Positions 20,312-24,905 of a stretch of 24,905 nt of DNA are shown piece by piece. Below the pieces are notes generated by a model. The model saw only the letters and a program-made list of their open reading frames with translations. It did no database searches and was not told where the DNA came from. Made by a program: the position numbers and the translations under genes. Source of the stretch: JAAYZK01 sp964535025 (lineage in GTDB: Bacteria > Planctomycetota > Phycisphaerae > SM23-33 > FEN-1343); contig CAZHRW010000008.1 in assembly GCA_964535025.1 (NCBI GenBank), positions 1 to 24,905 on the forward strand. Direction: 5' to 3'. The first letter of the stretch is position 1; each line of letters starts with the position of its first letter.

Positions 20312-22768
20312 CTACACCCGCAGCAGGCCGGCGCCGGCGACGGGTGTGCAGACGTAGGCGGTGGGGGGCAGTTTGCGGGGGGCGTAAAAGTGCCGTCGGA
20401 GGCGGTCGAGCAGGCCGGTCAAGGCGTCGCGGCGGACGAGGATCATCATGCACCCGCCGAGGCCCGCACCGGCGAGCTGGGCCCCGACGACACCCTCGGT
20501 GGCGTCGGCGAGGTCGACGAGCTGGTCGATGGCTTCCGTGCTGCAGGCGTAGCGGCCGCACTGGCCGGCCAGGTCGGCCTCGGACTCGGCCAGCCGGCGG
20601 AGCGCGGCGTCGTGGGTGTGGACGACGTGGCGGCGTTTGCGGCCGCCGGCGTCGTAGCGGACCCGCCGGTCCCCGTCGTGGCTGATGCGGATGAGCCGCG
20701 CGACGTGGTCGAGGTCGCCGGCGCCGATCGCGGCGGCGAACTGCGCGCTGCGGCGGATCTCCGACAGGCCATACAGCGCCACGCCCCGCAGATCGTGACG
20801 GCCCGCCGAGCCGTGCGTGGCGAGGATCCGCTCGAGGCGGTCGTCGTCAGCGCGAGGGATCAGTTGGCGGAACTCGGCCACCGAGGGCTTGGGCGGCAGT
20901 TGGGCCAGGGCGCGGTAGAGTTCGCCGACGCCGACGCCGAGACGCTCGGGGGTCATGTCGCGCAGGTGCTCGGCATCGGCGGCGGCAGGCCAGTAACGGC
21001 GGAGAAACAGCTCGGCCAGCTCGTAGCAGAGGACCCGCTGGTTGAAGATGTTGCGCGCGCCCGCGCTCTTGTTGGCCGTGGCGCCGCTGTAGGCGACGAC
21101 GACCTTCAGGTCGGTCGGGAAGGTCTCCTCGCCGGCGAGGTGGAACGGGAAGAAGCCGATCCGCGAGATCTGGCCGATCTTGGAGGTGCGGATCGCGGCA
21201 TGGTCGGCCGAGCCGCCGCGGGTGCCGACGAACCACTCGCCTTCGCCGCAGATGTCGATGAAGTCGTTGATGGCCACGTCCAGCGCGTTGAGCGCCAGGG
21301 TCGCCTCGGCGAACGCGACGACCAGGGCCGAGCTGCTCGACAGCCCCGCCCCGGTGGGGATGTTGCCGGTGACGACACAGTCCATCCCCCGCAGGCGGAC
21401 GTCGCGGCATTCGTGCTGCAGCCGCAGCAGCGGGGCGCGGGCGTAGTGGCTCCAGTCGCCGAGGGCCTGGGCGAGGAAGTGGCGGACGGCCTGGGAGTTG
21501 ACGAAGTCGATCCAGTCGGTCCACGACGCCTCGTGCAGCAGGTCGTAGATGCGGAACTCCCGCGAGCCGAACCGTTTGGCGTCGACGTTTGCCAGCGTCA
21601 CCGCGTCGTCCCGCCGCGGCGCCGCCGCGACGAGCACCTCGCGACTGATGGCCATGACGTTGACGTACCCGCCGCGGTGGTCGACGTGACGGCCCATCAG
21701 GTTCAGCCGCCCGGGTGCGCGGACGAGGACCATCTCGCGATCCGGCCCGTGGTGCTTGATGAACGCGCGGACCACCTCGGCCAAGGCTTTCCGCCGTTCA
21801 GCCGTCAGCTCGGCGTCGTCGCCGTACGCCTCGCCCAGCGCGTCGCGCCACGCGGGCGTCTCGCCGGTGACGAGCTCGAGCCACATGCGGGCGGGCTTGA
21901 GGGCGGCCGCGGTGAGCTTGCGGCCGTTGCGGGTCGAGACCCGCGCGGGCGTCTCGCTGGCGCGGCGGCGGACGACCTGCTCGATCGCCAGCAACTCGGC
22001 CGGCGTGTTGAAGGCCATGAGGTCTTCGGGGTCCTCGATGTAGTGGGCGGCGGCCCTGCCGCCGGCGGCGACGATCTCGACGGTATCGGTGAGGTACAGC
22101 TCGCCCTGGGCGTTGGCGGCCCGCAGCTTGCCGAGCGCATCGTGGAGCGGGTCGAAGCGGAAGCAGTACATCGACCCGTTGACGCTGGTGCACAGCTTGG
22201 TCAGTTGGGCGGCGGTGTAGTCCTTGCCGCCCAGGCCGATGGTCCGCCGGGCCTTGCGGGCGGCCTGGAGGTCGGGCACCTCGACGATCCCGAGCACCCG
22301 CCCGCGGGCGTCGGTGATGACGCGACCGAGGTCGCTCTGGGAGTCGATCGGCTGGGTGCCCAGCAGCAGGTCGACCTGTTCGTCGTGGAAGCGGGTCACC
22401 AGGTCGCGGACGATCTCCGGGCGTGTCATCTTGTCGCCCATCACGATCAGCACGTCGCCGTGGTAGCCCTGGGCCGCCAGCGCGTCGACGGCGATCTTGG
22501 CGGCGTGGCCGGTGCCCTGGGGGTCGGCCTGGAAGACGAAGGTGGTCTCCGGGTGGGCCTGGCTGACCGTCGCGATGACCTGCTCGGCCATCTGCCCGAC
22601 GACGACGAGGAAGTGCCGCAGCCCGGCGGCCTTGTAGGTGTCGATCGCCCGGACGATCGCCGGTCGGCCGTCGATCGGAAAGCACACCTTGTGCCGGTCC
22701 GCCGACGCCATTCGCTTGCCCCGCCCGCCGGCGAGGATGATACAGGCTGTATTGTCGAATACGGTCAT
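20312..22768 (-). CDS. Fused GlmU-like nucleotidyltransferase and galactokinase-like GHMP sugar kinase
   Basis: An 818-residue two-domain enzyme. Residues 8-265 are a sugar-1-phosphate nucleotidyltransferase of GlmU uridyltransferase type: LAGGRGKRM (12-20), a lysine in HKVCFPIDGRP, QADPQGTGHAA (80-90), MGD (110-112) and NAQGELYLTDTVEI (219-232). There is no left-handed helix acetyltransferase domain. Residues 345-818 are a galactokinase-like kinase: APGRLNLMGRHVDHRGGY (351-368), ATP loop PTGAGLSSSSA (471-481), catalytic Asp522 in RGGSADHA, and GAGLGGC (767-773). Together they should make a sugar-1-phosphate and then an NDP-sugar. Arg360 replaces the Glu of the usual GEHTD, so the sugar may not be galactose. 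ATG 22768 has GGAG five bases upstream; the open frame beyond it is not homologous. The substrate could be an N-acetylhexosamine or a uronic acid. Confidence 0.88.
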   Translation of the reverse strand: MTVFDNTACIILAGGRGKRMASADRHKVCFPIDGRPAIVRAIDTYKAAGLRHFLVVVGQMAEQVIATVSQAHPETTFVFQADPQGTGHAAKIAVDALAAQGYHGDVLIVMGDKMTRPEIVRDLVTRFHDEQVDLLLGTQPIDSQSDLGRVITDARGRVLGIVEVPDLQAARKARRTIGLGGKDYTAAQLTKLCTSVNGSMYCFRFDPLHDALGKLRAANAQGELYLTDTVEIVAAGGRAAAHYIEDPEDLMAFNTPAELLAIEQVVRRRASETPARVSTRNGRKLTAAALKPARMWLELVTGETPAWRDALGEAYGDDAELTAERRKALAEVVRAFIKHHGPDREMVLVRAPGRLNLMGRHVDHRGGYVNVMAISREVLVAAAPRRDDAVTLANVDAKRFGSREFRIYDLLHEASWTDWIDFVNSQAVRHFLAQALGDWSHYARAPLLRLQHECRDVRLRGMDCVVTGNIPTGAGLSSSSALVVAFAEATLALNALDVAINDFIDICGEGEWFVGTRGGSADHAAIRTSKIGQISRIGFFPFHLAGEETFPTDLKVVVAYSGATANKSAGARNIFNQRVLCYELAELFLRRYWPAAADAEHLRDMTPERLGVGVGELYRALAQLPPKPSVAEFRQLIPRADDDRLERILATHGSAGRHDLRGVALYGLSEIRRSAQFAAAIGAGDLDHVARLIRISHDGDRRVRYDAGGRKRRHVVHTHDAALRRLAESEADLAGQCGRYACSTEAIDQLVDLADATEGVVGAQLAGAGLGGCMMILVRRDALTGLLDRLRRHFYAPRKLPPTAYVCTPVAGAGLLRV

Positions 22769-22800
22769 GGGCACTCCACGGACAGGAAACCGTTCGATGC

Positions 22801-22830
22801 GACGGCCGTCCATGATACCGCGCGGCCGTC
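22801..22830 (-). promoter_or_regulatory. Promoter within an inverted repeat, upstream of the fusion gene
   Basis: On the minus strand a TATCAT -10 (22817-22812, five of six) lies about 44 bases before the fusion gene's ATG. It is flanked symmetrically by an eight-base inverted repeat, GACGGCCG (22801-22808) and CGGCCGTC (22823-22830). The -35 (TTCGCG) is weak. The arrangement looks like an operator covering the -10. Confidence 0.45.
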
Positions 22831-22851
22831 GCGGCGCGAACCTTCGAACCG

Positions 22852-23622
22852 TCACGGCCGCGGCAGGAAGGCCCGGGTGGTGGGGTGCCGGCGTGCGAAG
22901 CTGATCTGGCGGGTTAACTGGGTGTAGTACTCGCGGAGCAGGAGCATCCACCACCCCCCGGCGACGAGGCGGCCGATCAGCCCCGGCAGCGCGATCGCCG
23001 GACGGTATCTCGCCGCCAAGTCGGTCGGGACGATCCGTCCGGCGGCGAGGACCGCCGCCAGGGTCGCCACGGCGCCGAGGAAGCCCAAGGCCTCCACGCC
23101 GCCGATCAGCCACACGGCCCGGCGCGTCCGGCGGGCCAGCAGCGGATCGGGCAGTCTTGTGGCCAGATCAGCCAGGAGGCCCAACAGCATCACCACGGCG
23201 GCCGTCGACGCGGCCCAGCGGAGCACGCCGGCCAGCGCCAGCGGGACCGGGGCCGCTCGGCCGTGCGGGCCGAACAGGATCGGCGCCATCGTCAGCACGG
23301 CGACCCCCGCCGCCGCGGCGCGCAGGTAGAGGCGCCGTCGCGGGCGCCGCGAGGCCCGCGGAGCGGACGGGTCGGGGCGGGTGAGCATCCAGATCCCCGC
23401 CAGCGCCACCAGCGCCGGCGGGGCGCCCCACCCGGCCGCGACGATCGCCGGGGCGCCGGTGCGGGCGATCGGCACGGCCATGGTCGATGCGACCAGGTGG
23501 AGGAAAACCGCGATCAGGACCGCCAGCGTGCCGCGCGACAGGTCTCGAACGTAGGATCGCCGTGCCCGGCGCAGCGGGGGCCTCAATGCCCTGGTGGTGG
23601 CATAACCCAATACGTCCGTCAC
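22852..23622 (-). CDS. Six-helix membrane protein of unknown function
   Basis: An unrecognised integral membrane protein of 256 residues. Hydrophobic segments lie at about 32-50, 59-80, 98-118, 128-155, 170-197 and 211-230. The cytosolic N-terminus is strongly basic (RALRPPLRRARRSYVRD), and a loop after the second helix is also basic (RRPRRR), in line with the positive-inside rule. The C-terminus (LLREYYTQLTRQISFARRHP) is amphipathic. I see no transport or enzyme motif. The frame opens with GTG at 23637, but GTG 23622 has AGGGGGG about five bases upstream and is preferred. It follows the class III aminotransferase after 35 bases and precedes the fusion gene by 83 bases on the same strand. Confidence 0.65.
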   Translation of the reverse strand: MTDVLGYATTRALRPPLRRARRSYVRDLSRGTLAVLIAVFLHLVASTMAVPIARTGAPAIVAAGWGAPPALVALAGIWMLTRPDPSAPRASRRPRRRLYLRAAAAGVAVLTMAPILFGPHGRAAPVPLALAGVLRWAASTAAVVMLLGLLADLATRLPDPLLARRTRRAVWLIGGVEALGFLGAVATLAAVLAAGRIVPTDLAARYRPAIALPGLIGRLVAGGWWMLLLREYYTQLTRQISFARRHPTTRAFLPRP

Positions 23623-23657
23623 CTCGGCCCCCCTCACGAACAGCGCCGTTGCCTAAG

Positions 23658-24905
23658 CTATTGTTCGAGGTTGGCGGCGATTTTCTCCAGGACGTCCAGG
23701 CCCTCCCGCAGGGCGTCTTCGGTGATGACCAGCGGCGGGTTGATCTTGATGGCGCAGCCGCCGACGCCGACGGGGGCGAACAGCATGATGCCGGCCTGGA
23801 CGGCGCGCAGGACCATCTGGAACGCAAGGTCCGGGTTCGGGTCGGTCGTGCCGGGGTGGGTGAACTGCAGGGCCCCGACGAGGCCGGCGACGTCCCAGCG
23901 GCCGATCCGGCCGCCGGCCGCCTTGGCGATCCGCTCGCAGCCGTCGACGAGGACCGGTTCGAGCGCCGCGGCGTGGTCGATGAGCCCTTCGTCGAGGATC
24001 ACGCGGATATTAGCCAGGGCCGCCGCCGAGCAGACGGGGTTGGCCGAGTGGGTCGAGGTCATCTCCCCGGGCCCGTAAAGGTTCATCAGGTCTTCGGTGC
24101 CGGCGACGGCCGACAGGGGCATACCGCCGGAGATCCCCTTGCCGCACGCGATCAGGTCCGGGGTGATGCCGTAGTGCATGAACCCGAACGTCGTGCCGGT
24201 CCGCCCGAAGCCGGCCTGGACTTCGTCGAAGATGAGCACCGCGTCGTGCTCATCGCACCACGCCCGCAGGGCCTGGGCATACTCGGCGGGCATGAGCTTG
24301 GCGTTGCAGCCCTGGTAGGTTTCGCTCATCACGCCACAGACATCCGCGGGATCGACGCCCAACTCGGCGAGTTTGGCCTCGAAGACGTCGAAGCTCACAT
24401 CTCTCTGGCGGAAGCCGTCCGGGTAGGGCACCTGCACGAAGGCCGGGTCCAGCTCGCCGATCCACGTCTTGAGCCCCGGCACGCCGCCGGCGAGCTGCGA
24501 GCCGAGGGTACGGCCGTGGAAGGCGTTGTCGAAGGTCACCAAGACCTTCTTACGCGGCCCGCCGACCTTCATGCCCCATGTCCGGGCGAGCTTGATGCAG
24601 CACTCGCAGGCCTCCGAGCCGGTGGTCAGGAGGAACACCCGCTTGAGCGGCTCGGGCAGCAGCCCCGTGAGCGTCTCGACCAGTTGCAGGCGGACGTCGG
24701 TGGGGAAACAGTAGGCGTGGTAGAGCCCGTGCGCGGCGGTGTCCTGAATCGCCTTGACGACCTCGGGACGGCCGTGGCCGACGGAGGTGACCAGCACGCC
24801 GCTGGAAAAGTCCAGCCACTGGTTGCCGTACGCATCGCGGACCGTCGCGCCCTCCCCGCCGGCCCAGATCACCGGCGGCTGGCCGGCCATGGACTTCGGC
24901 TCGAG
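23658..24905 (-). CDS. Class III PLP aminotransferase (GabT/ornithine aminotransferase-like), 5' end cut
   Basis: Omega-type aminotransferase of the class III family. Numbered from the first visible Met (24890), motifs are LLTTGSEACE (88-97), FHGRTLGS (124-131), IFDEVQAGFGRTG (220-232; cofactor Asp222), the Schiff-base Lys251 in ACGKGISGGMP, and STHSANPVC. The frame stays open to the window edge, and class III enzymes normally have 20-40 more residues before YGNQWLDF, so the true start lies outside and the entry is partial. Substrate is unsure: 4-aminobutyrate, ornithine derivatives or other omega-amino compounds are all possible. It is upstream of the membrane protein on the same strand and may be its operon partner. 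Confidence 0.88.
   Translation of the reverse strand, partial: LEPKSMAGQPPVIWAGGEGATVRDAYGNQWLDFSSGVLVTSVGHGRPEVVKAIQDTAAHGLYHAYCFPTDVRLQLVETLTGLLPEPLKRVFLLTTGSEACECCIKLARTWGMKVGGPRKKVLVTFDNAFHGRTLGSQLAGGVPGLKTWIGELDPAFVQVPYPDGFRQRDVSFDVFEAKLAELGVDPADVCGVMSETYQGCNAKLMPAEYAQALRAWCDEHDAVLIFDEVQAGFGRTGTTFGFMHYGITPDLIACGKGISGGMPLSAVAGTEDLMNLYGPGEMTSTHSANPVCSAAALANIRVILDEGLIDHAAALEPVLVDGCERIAKAAGGRIGRWDVAGLVGALQFTHPGTTDPNPDLAFQMVLRAVQAGIMLFAPVGVGGCAIKINPPLVITEDALREGLDVLEKIAANLEQ

Noticed and set aside
20390..22927. Long plus-strand open frame (about 845 codons) opposite the kinase/transferase fusion
   Set aside because: Low-complexity Ala/Gly/Val/Asp-rich translation and no start context; the minus-strand gene has all catalytic motifs.
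22769..23113. 115-codon upstream extension of the fusion gene
   Set aside because: It overlaps the membrane-protein gene and the promoter region; ATG 22768 has a Shine-Dalgarno and begins the nucleotidyltransferase fold.
1..24905. CRISPR array, insertion sequence, prophage or tRNA
   Set aside because: No regularly spaced long repeats, transposase or integrase motifs, or cloverleaf were found on reading both strands by eye; a covariance-model scan would be needed to exclude small RNAs fully.

Overview
The window reads as chromosome of a high-GC (my estimate, high 60s percent) Gram-negative bacterium. Gene density is high and genes lie on both strands. LpxB implies a lipid A outer membrane. 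A PilT-type ATPase, a UVR-motif protein of a kind I associate with Planctomycetota, and several glycan-processing enzymes would suit a planctomycete (Phycisphaerae-like) heterotroph. That assignment is an inference from gene content, not from any marker gene. I see no rRNA, tRNA, insertion sequence, integrase, prophage or CRISPR array.

Layout. 1-476 is a non-coding leader with a nine-base-period AT-rich repeat, hairpins and promoter-like sites, leading to an HU-type DNA-binding protein (483-830). 963-2549 (minus) holds a lipoprotein-type MsrB and a PilT ATPase. 2670-4406 (plus) holds Aat and a CarH-like cobalamin-domain protein, separated by a second nine-base-period array. A strong terminator and a heptamer repeat precede lpxB (4608-5750). 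5799-7434 (minus) is a two-gene signalling unit: a receiver-like protein and a GGDEF diguanylate cyclase. 7647-9243 (plus) holds a putative lipoprotein and a UVR-motif protein, closed by a terminator. 9416-12233 (plus) is a three-gene proton-translocating transhydrogenase operon (pntAA, pntAB, pntB) with translational coupling. 12223-14720 holds a URO-D-like protein and a class I/II aminotransferase, transcribed from interlocked divergent promoters. 14737-17261 (minus) is a GH3 enzyme plus HAD hydrolase operon, divergent from a PHP phosphoesterase and a GH31 alpha-glycosidase (17410-20298, plus). 20312-24905 (minus) holds a GlmU-like nucleotidyltransferase fused to a galactokinase-like kinase, a six-helix membrane protein and a class III aminotransferase cut by the window edge.

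How the genes may work together. The GH3 and GH31 enzymes can release sugars. The kinase/nucleotidyltransferase fusion could phosphorylate a free sugar at C1 and convert it to a nucleotide sugar, giving a compact salvage route. The HAD and PHP proteins are phosphatases of unknown link to this.

The observations most worth a second look are these: a transhydrogenase whose NAD(H) domain has lost several normally invariant hydride-site residues and its mobile loop; a CarH-like cobalamin domain lacking the axial histidine and the light-state ligand; the kinase/nucleotidyltransferase fusion with an altered sugar pocket; the nine-base-period intergenic arrays; and a dual-start MsrB that could exist as both lipoprotein and cytosolic enzyme.
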